Below the pieces are notes generated by a model, which was not told the origin of the DNA, did no database searches, and saw nothing but the letters and a program-made list of their open reading frames with translations. A DNA stretch of 64,000 bases from assembly GCF_001425665.1 (NCBI RefSeq), contig NZ_LMCX01000001.1, forward strand, positions 496,001 to 560,000, written 5' to 3'. A program made the position numbers and the translations under genes. This DNA is from Yonghaparkia sp. Root332. Its GTDB lineage: Bacteria; Actinomycetota; Actinomycetes; Actinomycetales; Microbacteriaceae. Positions 1 to 8,027 of this stretch are shown piece after piece. How positions within the stretch are numbered: the stretch's first letter is position 1; each line of letters opens with the position of its first letter.

Positions 1-235
1 ACCCCAGCAGGCAGATCGCCGCGGCCGCGGCCGAGACGATCAGGAGCCGCGAGAACAGCTGCTCGACGTCGGCGTCGGCGAGCACGGTGAACAGCAGCGC
101 GGGAGTGAACACGAAGAACGCCGCCCGCCCCAGCACGGTCGCCGCGTCGGGGCCGAGCACGCCGAGGCGCCCGGTGAGCCAGCCGACAGCCACGATCGCC
201 CCGATGATCGCGAACCCCGTGAGCACTCCGACCAT
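1..235 (-). CDS. AEC-family (auxin efflux carrier-like) transporter, N-terminal part
   Basis: Reading leftward from an ATG at 235 gives 78 uninterrupted residues that begin MVGVLTGFAIIGAIVAVGWL and continue with the pattern FFVFTPALLFTVLADAD. Two hydrophobic helices around a short GRLGVLGPDA turn, followed by an F-x-TPALLF segment, are what I expect at the N-terminus of AEC permeases, which export small organic acids or auxin-like compounds across the inner membrane. A GGAGA-like ribosome site precedes the start. The gene leaves the window on the left, so the remaining helices cannot be checked. It is divergent from the gene at 458. The family call is by resemblance; another small-molecule permease is possible. 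Confidence 0.65.
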   Translation of the reverse strand, partial: MVGVLTGFAIIGAIVAVGWLTGRLGVLGPDAATVLGRAAFFVFTPALLFTVLADADVEQLFSRLLIVSAAAAAICLLG

Positions 236-457
236 GCATCCAGTCTCCCGGATGCCCGACGAGCGCCCGCGCGCGCGCGATCCGCGCCGTCCACTGTCTC
301 CATTCGCAACCATGCTGCTTCCGATGGCCGGCCCGTGACGTTTTCGTGCGCCGGGCGCAATCAAAACCGAAGGAATTCCGCATACGCTCGAAGGGCATCC
401 CGCCCCGCTTCCCGGCGACTCTCCAGGGTGCCCCCGCGACCGACCGAAGGAGGACTC
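236..457. other. Divergent intergenic spacer
   Basis: This 222-nt spacer separates the AEC-like gene (leftward) from the DUF6421-like gene (rightward). It is locally less GC-rich around 335-385. I see the ribosome site GAAGGAGGA just before 458 but no convincing -35/-10 pair. Short open frames crossing it on both strands look like chance. Confidence 0.5.
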
Positions 458-1957
458 ATGACCGACACCGCACGCACCGTCGCGCCCGTCATCGGAGAGC
501 CCGAGGTCGTCGAGGACGCCCGACCCGCGACCGCCGTGATCGACGGGCCCGCCCACATCGCCGCCGAGATCGTCGCCGACCCGCAGTGGGCGGCTCTCAA
601 GGCCGCCGCCGAGGCGATCCGCCCGCACCAGGTGAAGGACGGCTCGATCCCCGACGAGTCGGTGCACGCCGAGGCGGCCCACCACGTCGGCGTCATCGTC
701 GAGTCGCTGCGGCACTTCGCCCCGCGCATCCCGTACGACACCGACTACCTCCTCGCGGCCGCCCGCGACTTCGAGGCCTGGCGCGACGGCGGCTTCGCGG
801 TTCCCGACTTCTACGACGCGCTCGACGCGTTCCGGCCGGCCGATCAGCGCCGCGACGGCGTCGCGCACCTCGTGGTCTTCCCGATGTACACGCAGAACGG
901 CTCGACCGACCGCCTCGTCGAGGCCGTCGTGTTCGAGGTCATCTGGCCCGACTTCATCGCCGAGCTCGAGGCCGGCGAGTACGGCAACGCGCTGTACCTC
1001 GGCCTGCGTTTCGCCGACTTCACCCCCGGCTACGACACGAACTCGGCCGTGCTCTTCCCCGAGTCGGTCGCCGTCACGCCGCGCGTGCCGGCCGGAGCCC
1101 CCGAGGGCACGCCCGCGCAGCTTCCGGTCTTCACGTGGGGCGCGATCTTCGCCGACCGCGAGGCCGCGCGCTACCGCCGCGTCGTCCGCGCCGCCGCCGA
1201 GATCACGAAGCTCGACCTGCCCGAGGGCGCGAGGCGCATGCTCGACGACCAGGAGCTCACCGAGCGCACCTTCGTGATGTGGGACATGATCCACGACCGC
1301 GCCCACATGCGCGGCGACCTGCCCTTCGACCCGTTCATGATCAAGCAGCGCATGCCGTTCTTCCTCTACACGCTCGAGGAGCTGCGCTGCGACCTCACCG
1401 CCTTCCGCGAGGCCGTGCGCCTGCGGCGCGACGATGCGACGGATGCCGTCACGCGCGAGCACGCCCAGCTGGTGCAGTACGCGGTCATCTTCGATCGCAT
1501 CTTCCGCTTCTCGATCACGGGCACCCGCACCCGCAACTACGACGGCGTCGGCGGCCAGCTGCTGTTCGCCTGGATGCACCAGAAGGGCGTGCTGCACTGG
1601 ACGGACACGCAGCTCGCGATCGACTGGGACGCCGTGCCCGACGTCGTCGTCGCCCTGAGCGACGCGATCAACGAGCTCTACTGGTCCTCGATCGACCGCC
1701 CCAAGGGCGCGCACTGGCTCGCCGCCTACGAGCTCGTCTCGTCGACCCTCACGCCGCACCCCGCCTCGCAGTGGGCGGCCGGGCTCCCGCGCGCGGTGCT
1801 CGAGGGCCCGCTCAAGGGCTGGACCGACCTCGTGATGGACGACGAGTTCCCGCTGTCGATGTTCTTCGAGGCCCTGCAGAAGAAGATGGCCCTCGTCATC
1901 GAGTCGACCGCGGGCATCACCGGGGCGACCGACGCCGCCGCGACCGACGCGGCATGA
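458..1957 (+). CDS. DUF6421-like protein of unknown function
   Basis: A 499-residue soluble protein with no signal peptide or membrane segment. I recognise it only as resembling the actinobacterial DUF6421 family; no activity is known to me. Visible features are an acidic/alanine-rich N-terminus, a central HDRAH motif near residues 279-283 followed by a conserved-looking EELRCDL segment, and a GTRTRNYDGVGGQLLFAW block in the C-terminal third. The His/Asp/Glu cluster could bind a metal, but that is inference. The ATG at 458 was chosen because a strong ribosome site (GAAGGAGGA) lies 6-8 nt upstream; the frame is open further upstream but without such a site. The SDR gene follows within about 40 nt in the same direction, suggesting that the two act together. 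Confidence 0.7.
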   Translation: MTDTARTVAPVIGEPEVVEDARPATAVIDGPAHIAAEIVADPQWAALKAAAEAIRPHQVKDGSIPDESVHAEAAHHVGVIVESLRHFAPRIPYDTDYLLAAARDFEAWRDGGFAVPDFYDALDAFRPADQRRDGVAHLVVFPMYTQNGSTDRLVEAVVFEVIWPDFIAELEAGEYGNALYLGLRFADFTPGYDTNSAVLFPESVAVTPRVPAGAPEGTPAQLPVFTWGAIFADREAARYRRVVRAAAEITKLDLPEGARRMLDDQELTERTFVMWDMIHDRAHMRGDLPFDPFMIKQRMPFFLYTLEELRCDLTAFREAVRLRRDDATDAVTREHAQLVQYAVIFDRIFRFSITGTRTRNYDGVGGQLLFAWMHQKGVLHWTDTQLAIDWDAVPDVVVALSDAINELYWSSIDRPKGAHWLAAYELVSSTLTPHPASQWAAGLPRAVLEGPLKGWTDLVMDDEFPLSMFFEALQKKMALVIESTAGITGATDAAATDAA

Positions 1958-1981
1958 GCGAGGCGGCATGAGCGGGGCGGC

Positions 1982-1987
1982 TAGCCT
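1982..1987 (+). promoter_or_regulatory. TAGCCT -10 hexamer for a leaderless SDR transcript
   Basis: TAGCCT ends 7 nt before the ATG at 1995, matching the spacing seen at many other starts in this window. It supports 1995 as the start, rather than 1968, and an internal promoter. Confidence 0.55.
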
Positions 1988-1994
1988 CGACGGC

Positions 1995-2666
1995 ATGACC
2001 GACCCCGCCGCCGACACCGCCGCCGCCCACGACCGCACGGTCGTCGTCGCCGGAGCGGGCGGCGCCGCGGGCCGCGAGGTCTGCGCCGCGCTCACCGCGG
2101 CGGGCGCCTACGTCGTCGCCGTGAGCTCGCGCCCCGACACGATCGAGGAGATCGCGGCCGCCGAGACGCACGCTCTCGATCTCTCCGACGCGGATGCCGT
2201 GGCCGAGTGGGCGGCGGCGCTCCGCACCCGGCGCCCCTCCATCGACGGCCTCATCCACCTCGTCGGCGGGTGGCGGGCCGGGGCCTCCGACGCGGACTGG
2301 GAGTGGCTCGAGAGGCGCGTGCTGACGACCTTGCGGGTGACCTCGCGCGAGCTGCGCGACGACCTCAGCGCGTCGAGCGCGGGGCGTCTCGCGATCGTGA
2401 GCAGCGCATCCGTCGCCGCACCCCGCTGGGGCATGGTGAACTACGTCACCCTCAAGACGGCCGCCGAGACGTGGGTGCAGGCGCTCGCGAACGGCTGGCG
2501 CGTGAAGGGCACCCCGACGGCCGCCGTCACGTTCGTCGTCGAGTCGCTCGACGGCGAGGGCGTCGTCGACGCGCTCGCGCAGTCGGTCGCCGCGCTGTGG
2601 GACCTCCCGCACGAAAAGCTCAACGGCGTCGTCGCAACGCTCGGCGACGACGCGGCCGTCGAGTAG
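1995..2666 (+). CDS. Short-chain dehydrogenase/reductase (SDR)
   Basis: A 223-residue Rossmann-fold oxidoreductase. Near the N-terminus the VVVAGAGGAAGREV stretch is the glycine-rich dinucleotide loop. HLVGGWRAG corresponds to the NAG region, IVSSAS supplies the catalytic Ser strand, and NYVTLKTAAETW provides the Tyr-x3-Lys pair, so the active site looks intact. The protein is shorter than the usual 250 residues because the C-terminal substrate loop is brief. An upstream ATG at 1968 is in frame, but the TAGCCT hexamer 7 nt before 1995 favours the later start. It follows the DUF6421-like gene in the same direction; substrate and product are unknown. Confidence 0.75.
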   Translation: MTDPAADTAAAHDRTVVVAGAGGAAGREVCAALTAAGAYVVAVSSRPDTIEEIAAAETHALDLSDADAVAEWAAALRTRRPSIDGLIHLVGGWRAGASDADWEWLERRVLTTLRVTSRELRDDLSASSAGRLAIVSSASVAAPRWGMVNYVTLKTAAETWVQALANGWRVKGTPTAAVTFVVESLDGEGVVDALAQSVAALWDLPHEKLNGVVATLGDDAAVE

Positions 2667-2715
2667 ACGGCCGGGATCCGTCGCGCGACGGATGCCGAGC
2701 GGTGCTCGACCCGAC

Positions 2716-2721
2716 TACGGT
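2716..2721 (+). promoter_or_regulatory. TACGGT -10 hexamer for a leaderless kinase transcript
   Basis: TACGGT ends 6 nt before the GTG at 2728, which fixes that codon as the likely start of the histidine kinase. Confidence 0.5.
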
Positions 2722-2727
2722 GCTGAC

Positions 2728-4053
2728 GTGAGCGCCATGGAACTCGACGCCGACGGGCACTGGATGCGCCCGGGCCCCGGTCGCGACGGCATGCGCGCCG
2801 ACGGCCTGCTCGCGGTCACGATCGCGATCGGGGCCACGTTCGCGATCGTCCTGTACGCCTCGGCCGGCTTCTTCGACGAGCCGCCCGTGCCGTGGCACGC
2901 GGCCCTCATGGTGCTCGGGGTGTCGGGCCCGCTCGTCTGGCGGCGCACGCATCCGATCACCGTCACGATCGTGATCTCGCTCGTGTACTTCCTCGGGATC
3001 CTCAACGAGGTGCCCGAGGTGCTGTTCAGCAACATCGCGCTCTTCTCGGCGATGTACTCGATCGGCGCGTGGGGGCGCAATCGGCGTGCGGCGCGCATCA
3101 GCCGCATCATCATCGTCATCGCGATGTTCATCTGGCTGTTCTGGAGCGTCACGCAGGCCGCGTTCGACACGAGCCTCGTCCCCGAGGACTCGGGTGTCGG
3201 GCTCGTCGCGCCGGGCGTCGCGTTCGGCCTCATCACGCTCATCACGAACGTTCTGTACTTCGCGGGGGCGTGGGCGTTCGGCGACCGCGCGTGGGAGGCC
3301 GCGCGCGAGCGAGCCGTGCTGCGGGCCCGCACCGACGAGCTCGCCCGCGAGCGAGAACTCACCGCATCGCAGGCCGTCGCCCTCGACCGCGTCCGCATCG
3401 CGCGCGAGCTGCACGACGTCGTCGCGCACCACGTCTCGGTCATGGGCATCCAGGCGGGGGCCGCGCGACGCGCGCTCGGCGCGGGCGGCCCCGACGCGGA
3501 GGAGCTCGCGACGACCGCCCTCGGTGCGATCGAGCAGTCGGCGCGTGACGCCGTCGACGAGCTGCACCGGCTGGTCTCGACGCTCCGCGGGGCGGACGGA
3601 CCCGCGGGCGAGCCCGGCGACGGCCCGAGCACGCGCGGCGTCGCCCACCTCGAATCGCTCGCGGAGGACGTCCGGGCGGCGGGCCGCACCGCGCGCTTCC
3701 AGTCGATCGGCGAGCCCCGGCACCTCTCGCCGCTCGTCGACACGACCCTCTACCGCGTGGCGCAGGAGGCCGTGACGAACAGCCTCAAGCACGCGGGCGC
3801 GAGCGCCACGATCGAGGTGCGGGTGCGGTACTCCGACGACGCGGTCGAGCTCGAGGTCGCCGACACGGGAATCGGCGAGCGCCGCGCCCCGACTGCGCCG
3901 AGCCCCACGGGTGCGCCGGGCGGTCTCGGCCAGCTCGGCATGCGCGAGCGGGTGGCGGCCGTCGGCGGCTCGCTCGAGGCTGGCGCGCGCAGCCGCGGCG
4001 GCTACCTCGTGCGGGCCCGCGTGCCGCTCGTCGTCGCCGAGGCCGCGCCGTGA
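2728..4053 (+). CDS. NarL/DesK-type sensor histidine kinase
   Basis: A 441-residue membrane sensor kinase. The N-terminal half carries about five hydrophobic helices and no large extracellular domain. A linker rich in Arg and Glu leads to a HisKA_3 dimerisation motif, RELHDVVAHH, with the phospho-accepting His at about residue 229. An HATPase domain follows: its N-box reads QEAVTNSLKHA, the G1 box is DTGIG, and GGLGQLGMRERVAAVGG is typical of NarL-group kinases. The GTG start was chosen from the TACGGT hexamer 6 nt upstream. The stop overlaps the response-regulator start by 4 nt, so the two are translationally coupled and are a cognate pair. The ABC exporter just downstream is a plausible target of the pair. 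Confidence 0.88.
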   Translation: MSAMELDADGHWMRPGPGRDGMRADGLLAVTIAIGATFAIVLYASAGFFDEPPVPWHAALMVLGVSGPLVWRRTHPITVTIVISLVYFLGILNEVPEVLFSNIALFSAMYSIGAWGRNRRAARISRIIIVIAMFIWLFWSVTQAAFDTSLVPEDSGVGLVAPGVAFGLITLITNVLYFAGAWAFGDRAWEAARERAVLRARTDELARERELTASQAVALDRVRIARELHDVVAHHVSVMGIQAGAARRALGAGGPDAEELATTALGAIEQSARDAVDELHRLVSTLRGADGPAGEPGDGPSTRGVAHLESLAEDVRAAGRTARFQSIGEPRHLSPLVDTTLYRVAQEAVTNSLKHAGASATIEVRVRYSDDAVELEVADTGIGERRAPTAPSPTGAPGGLGQLGMRERVAAVGGSLEAGARSRGGYLVRARVPLVVAEAAP

Positions 4054-4766
4054 GCCCGACGCCACCGGCCGCGATCCGCGTCCTCCTCGTCGACGATCAG
4101 GACCTCGTGCGCGCGGGCTTCCGCGTGATCCTCCAGTCCGAACCCGGCATCGAGGTCGTCGGCGAGGCGCGCGACGGTGCCGAGGCGGTCGCGCTCGCGC
4201 GCGAGCTGCGGCCCGATGTCATCTGCATGGACGTGCAGATGCCGGGCGTCGACGGCCTCGAGGCGACCCGGCGCATCCGCGCCCTCGAGGCGGATGCCCC
4301 GGCGGGGTCGGCGGCGCACCCCGGCGTGCTGGTCCTCACGACGTTCGATCGCGACGACTACCTGTTCGCGGCGCTCGAGGCGGGCGCGAGCGGGTTCCTG
4401 CTCAAGACCGCGAGCCCCGAGAAGCTCGTCGAGGCCGTGCAGGTGATCGCCGCGGGCGACGCGCTGCTCGCCGCCGACGTGACGCGGCGGGTCATCGAGC
4501 GCGCGGCGGGCGCGGCCGACGGGCTCGCTGTCGAGCGGCCAGCCGACCCGCGGCTCTCCGAGCTCACCGAGCGCGAGACCGAGGTCCTCGGGCTGCTCGC
4601 TCGCGGGCTCAGCAATGCCGAGATCGCCGCCGCGCTGTGGCTCGGCGAGGCGACCGTGAAGACCCACGTGTCGAAGATCCTGCTGAAGCTCGAGCTGCGC
4701 GACCGCGTGCACGCGGTCGTCTTCGCGTACGAGAACGGCGTCGCCGTCCCCGGCGGCGACGGCTGA
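4050..4766 (+). CDS. NarL/FixJ-type response regulator
   Basis: A 238-residue DNA-binding response regulator, the partner of the kinase it overlaps by GTGA. The receiver domain spans about residues 9-130, with the acidic pocket VDDQD, the phospho-accepting Asp61 in CMDVQMPG, and the switch Lys in LLKTASPEK. A LuxR-type helix-turn-helix occupies about residues 170-228, with LTERETEVLGLLARGLSNAEIA and the recognition region ATVKTHVSKILLKL. The insertion EADAPAGSAAHPG within the receiver is slightly longer than usual. It probably controls transcription of nearby transport genes, as many kinase-regulator-ABC clusters in actinobacteria do; no operator could be identified. Confidence 0.9.
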   Translation: MSPTPPAAIRVLLVDDQDLVRAGFRVILQSEPGIEVVGEARDGAEAVALARELRPDVICMDVQMPGVDGLEATRRIRALEADAPAGSAAHPGVLVLTTFDRDDYLFAALEAGASGFLLKTASPEKLVEAVQVIAAGDALLAADVTRRVIERAAGAADGLAVERPADPRLSELTERETEVLGLLARGLSNAEIAAALWLGEATVKTHVSKILLKLELRDRVHAVVFAYENGVAVPGGDG

Positions 4767-4848
4767 CCGGCGCTCCCTCCCCCGCGGGGATGACGCGCAC
4801 CGCCGGCGGACCCGCCTCGCGGCGGATGCCGCGGATCGCTCGACTTCG

Positions 4849-4854
4849 TAGTGT
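4849..4854 (+). promoter_or_regulatory. TAGTGT -10 hexamer ahead of the ABC exporter
   Basis: TAGTGT lies 23 nt before the ATG at 4878. A ribosome site (GGAAGGGG) falls between them, so this transcript would have a short leader rather than being leaderless. Confidence 0.4.
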
Positions 4855-4877
4855 GAACGACGACGGAAGGGGCATCC

Positions 4878-5759
4878 ATGCTCGAGATCAGAGGCGCGAC
4901 CAAGCGCTTCGGCGACCGCACCGTGCTCGACGACGTGACCTTCGGCGTCGGCGCCGGCCGACTCACCGGCTTCGTCGGCGGCAACGGCGCCGGCAAGACG
5001 ACGACCATGCGGATCCTGCTCGGCGTGCTCGATGCCGACGCCGGCGAGGTGCTCGTCGACGGCCGGCCGATCACCGCCGACGACCGCCGCGGCTTCGGCT
5101 ACATGCCCGAGGAGCGCGGCCTGTACCCGAAGATGCGCGTCCACGAGCAGCTCGTCTACCTCGCCCGGCTGCGCGGCATGCGCAACGCGGATGCGAGCGA
5201 CGCGGCCGACGACCTCATCGATCGCCTCGAGCTCTCGGAGCGACGCGACGAGCCCATCGAGAAGCTCTCGCTCGGCAACCAGCAGCGCGCGCAGATCGCC
5301 GCGGCTCTCGTGCACGACCCCAGCGTCCTCGTGCTCGACGAGCCGTTCTCGGGCCTCGACCCGATGGCGGTCGAGACCGTGCTCGGAGTGCTCGCCGAGC
5401 GCGCCGCGCGCGGCGTGCCTGTGCTGTTCTCGAGCCACCAGCTCGACCTCGTCGAGCGGCTGTGCGACGACGTCGTCGTGATCTCCGAGGGGCGCATCCG
5501 CGCGGCGGGCACGCGCGACGAGCTGCGCTCTCGCGGCGCCGGCCGGCAGTGGGAGCTTCAGGTCGGCGACGACGCCGGGTGGGTGCGCTCCCTCCCGGAG
5601 GTCGCCGTCATCGAGTTCGACGGCGACTACGTGCTGTTCGAGGCCGACCCCGCTGCGGCGCAGTCGGTGCTGCGCCTCGCCTCCGAGCGCGGCGCCGTCG
5701 AGCGGTTCGCCCCGCGCCGCCCCACCCTGACCGAGATCTTCCGAGAGGTCGTGCAGTGA
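4878..5759 (+). CDS. ABC transporter ATPase, NatA-like
   Basis: A 293-residue ATPase of an ABC-2 exporter. Walker A is GGNGAGKTT (about residues 34-42). The signature is the NatA-like LSLGNQQR rather than LSGGQ, and Walker B is VLVLDEPFSGLDP followed by a switch His in FSSHQ. The C-terminal 80 residues form the extension domain common to DrrA/NatA proteins (DUF4162-like). With the permease that starts inside its stop codon it should form an exporter; NatAB in Bacillus exports Na+, but many relatives move drugs or lipids, so the substrate is unknown. The kinase-regulator pair upstream is a likely controller. Confidence 0.88.
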   Translation: MLEIRGATKRFGDRTVLDDVTFGVGAGRLTGFVGGNGAGKTTTMRILLGVLDADAGEVLVDGRPITADDRRGFGYMPEERGLYPKMRVHEQLVYLARLRGMRNADASDAADDLIDRLELSERRDEPIEKLSLGNQQRAQIAAALVHDPSVLVLDEPFSGLDPMAVETVLGVLAERAARGVPVLFSSHQLDLVERLCDDVVVISEGRIRAAGTRDELRSRGAGRQWELQVGDDAGWVRSLPEVAVIEFDGDYVLFEADPAAAQSVLRLASERGAVERFAPRRPTLTEIFREVVQ

Positions 5760-6901
5760 TGTCGTTCTCCTCCTCCACCGCATCGGGCGCCCGCCGCCCG
5801 GGCGACGCGCTCGCCGCACCGAGCCTCCGCGCATCCGTCGCCCTCATCGCCGGTCGCGAGATCACCTCCCGCGTGCGCTCGAAGTCGTTCCTCATCTCCA
5901 CGGCGATCCTCCTGCTGTTCGTCGTCGCGGGAATCGTGGGCTCGCACCTATTCTCATCCTCCCTCGGCGACACCAGGGTCGCCGCGGTGGGTGCCGCGGC
6001 CGAGCTCCTCGACTACGCCCCCGGCCTCGAGATCGAGAGTTCGACGAGCGCGGAGGCGGCCGAGCGGCTCGTTCGCGACGGCGACGTCGAGGCGGCGGTC
6101 GTCCCGCTCCAGGACGCGGAGCCCGGGGCCCCGGCGTTCGAGGTCATCGCGCTCTCCGACGCTCCGGGAGCGCTCGTTCAGGCGCTCTCCATCGCGCCGG
6201 ACGTCCGCCTGCTCGACCCGTCACCGGTCGACCAGGGCATCGGCTTCATCGTGGCGTTCGCCTTCGGCATCATCTTCTTCACGGCCGCGATCACGTTCGG
6301 CGGCACCGTCGCCCAGAGCGTCGTGGAGGAGAAGCAGACGCGCATCGTCGAGATCCTGCTGACGGCCGTCCCCGCGAAGGCGCTCCTCGCCGGCAAGGTC
6401 ATCGGCAGCTCGGTGCTCGCGCTCGGGCAGATCCTGCTCATCGCGGTCGCCGCGGGGCTGTCGCTCATGCTCACCGGTCAGGACGTCCTGCTCGCCGACC
6501 TCGGCCCCGCCGCGGTCTGGTTCCTCGGCTTCTTCGCGATCGGCTTCGTGCTGCTCGCGGCGATGTTCGCGGCCTCGGCGGCGCTCGTCTCGCGCTTGGA
6601 GGACGTGGGCACGGTCATCCAGCCCGTCACCTGGCTCGTGATGCTGCCGTACTTCCTCATCATCTTCTTCAACGACAACGAGGCGGTGCTGACGGTCATG
6701 TCCTACGTGCCGTTCTCGTCGCCGGTAGGGATGCCCGTCCGCATCTTCCTCGAGCAGGCCCAGTGGTGGGAGCCCCTCGTGGCACTCGTGCTCCTCGCGG
6801 CCACCGCGGTGGTCATCGTGCAGCTGGGGGCGCGGATGTACCGCAACTCGCTCCTGCGCACGGGAGCGCGGGTGCGACTCGCGGAGGCGCTGCGCGGCTG
6901 A
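5759..6901 (+). CDS. ABC-2 type permease, NatB-like
   Basis: A 380-residue membrane subunit starting at an ATG that shares one base with the ATPase stop (TGATG). A cytoplasmic N-terminus of about 45 residues precedes the first helix (FLISTAILLLFVVAGIVG). A large extracytoplasmic domain of about 110 residues follows, then five further helices starting at GIGFIVAFAFGIIFF. The EEKQTRIVEILLTAVP segment after the second helix is the hallmark cytoplasmic coupling motif of the NatB/YhaP family. The long open frame upstream of 5759 runs through other genes and is a by-product of the GC bias. The pair forms a complete exporter; substrate unknown. Confidence 0.88.
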   Translation: MSFSSSTASGARRPGDALAAPSLRASVALIAGREITSRVRSKSFLISTAILLLFVVAGIVGSHLFSSSLGDTRVAAVGAAAELLDYAPGLEIESSTSAEAAERLVRDGDVEAAVVPLQDAEPGAPAFEVIALSDAPGALVQALSIAPDVRLLDPSPVDQGIGFIVAFAFGIIFFTAAITFGGTVAQSVVEEKQTRIVEILLTAVPAKALLAGKVIGSSVLALGQILLIAVAAGLSLMLTGQDVLLADLGPAAVWFLGFFAIGFVLLAAMFAASAALVSRLEDVGTVIQPVTWLVMLPYFLIIFFNDNEAVLTVMSYVPFSSPVGMPVRIFLEQAQWWEPLVALVLLAATAVVIVQLGARMYRNSLLRTGARVRLAEALRG

Positions 6902-6946
6902 TCGGCGGCGACCGTGCGCCGGGCATCCGCCTGGAAGAATGAGCAC

Positions 6947-8020
6947 GTGACCCGACTCCACGACACGACCTACCGAGGCTTCGCGAGCGACAACTACGCG
7001 GGCGTCCACCCCGAGGTGCTGCAGGCGATCGCCGACGCGAACGAGGGCCACCAGATCTCGTACGGGGAGGACCAGTACACCGAGCGCCTCGCCGACGTCG
7101 TGCGGCAGGAGTTCGGCGAGCAGGCCGAGGTCTTCCCCGTCTTCAACGGCACGGGCGCGAACGTGCTCGCGCTCACCGCCCTCATGCCCCGCTGGGGCGC
7201 CGTGATCGCGAGCGGCACCGCCCACATCCACACCGACGAGGGCGGCGCGCCCGAGCGCGTGAGCGGGCTCAAGCTCTTCACCGTGCCGACCCCCGACGGC
7301 AGGCTCACCCCCGAGCTCGTCGCGACGGAGGCGTTCGGCTGGGGCGACGAGCACCGCGCCCAGCCGCTCGCCGTGAGCATCACCAACACGACCGAGCTCG
7401 GCACGCTCTACACGCCCGACGAGGTGCGCGCGCTCGCCGACCACGCCCACGAGCACGGCATGGCCCTGCACCTCGACGGCGCGCGGGTCTGGAACGCGGC
7501 GGCCGCACTCGGCACCTCCCTGCGCGCCTTCACCGCCGACGCAGGCGTCGACATCCTCTCGCTCGGCGGCACCAAGAACGGGCTCCTCGGCGCCGAGGCG
7601 ATCGTCGTGCTCGACCCCGCGCGCGTGGACGGGCTCACCTACCTGCGCAAGATGAACATGCAGCTCGCGAGCAAGATGCGCTTCCTCTCCGCCCAGCTGA
7701 TCACGCTGTTCGAGGGCGGGCTGGGCATCCGCTCGGCCGCGCACGCGAACGCGATGGCCGCGCGCCTCCGGGCGGGCCTCGAGCGGATGCTCGCCGACGG
7801 CTCGGTGCCCGCCGACTCGCTCGGCTTCAGCCAGGCGACCGAGGCGAATGCCGTGTTCGCGGTGCTCGACAACGCCGTGGCCGACCGGATCCGGGAGCGC
7901 GTCCGGTTCTACGACTGGGATCGCGCGCGCGGCGAGGTGCGCTGGATGTGCGCCTTCGACACGACCGAGGACGACATCGACCGCTTCCTCGCGGTCGTGC
8001 GCGAGGAGCTCACGCGCTAG
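6947..8020 (+). CDS. Low-specificity L-threonine aldolase family enzyme
   Basis: A 357-residue PLP enzyme of the beta-eliminating lyase fold that should cleave L-threonine or L-allo-threonine to glycine and acetaldehyde. The N-terminal FASDNYAGVHPEVLQAI is characteristic, SGTAHIHTDEGGAPE provides the His that stacks on PLP, LHLDGARVWNAA the Asp/Arg pair, and SLGGTKNGLLGAE the Schiff-base lysine at about residue 210. The GTG at 6947 fits an AAGAAT hexamer 6 nt before it; a frame extension to 6914 would add 11 residues foreign to the family. Its 3' end faces the AAA ATPase gene only 7 nt away. Confidence 0.85.
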   Translation: MTRLHDTTYRGFASDNYAGVHPEVLQAIADANEGHQISYGEDQYTERLADVVRQEFGEQAEVFPVFNGTGANVLALTALMPRWGAVIASGTAHIHTDEGGAPERVSGLKLFTVPTPDGRLTPELVATEAFGWGDEHRAQPLAVSITNTTELGTLYTPDEVRALADHAHEHGMALHLDGARVWNAAAALGTSLRAFTADAGVDILSLGGTKNGLLGAEAIVVLDPARVDGLTYLRKMNMQLASKMRFLSAQLITLFEGGLGIRSAAHANAMAARLRAGLERMLADGSVPADSLGFSQATEANAVFAVLDNAVADRIRERVRFYDWDRARGEVRWMCAFDTTEDDIDRFLAVVREELTR

Positions 8021-8027
8021 CGGCTCA

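Noticed and set aside
3911-6901. A 996-codon open frame on the plus strand
   Set aside because: It crosses the kinase, regulator and ATPase genes out of register; only the part from 5759 encodes a sensible membrane protein.
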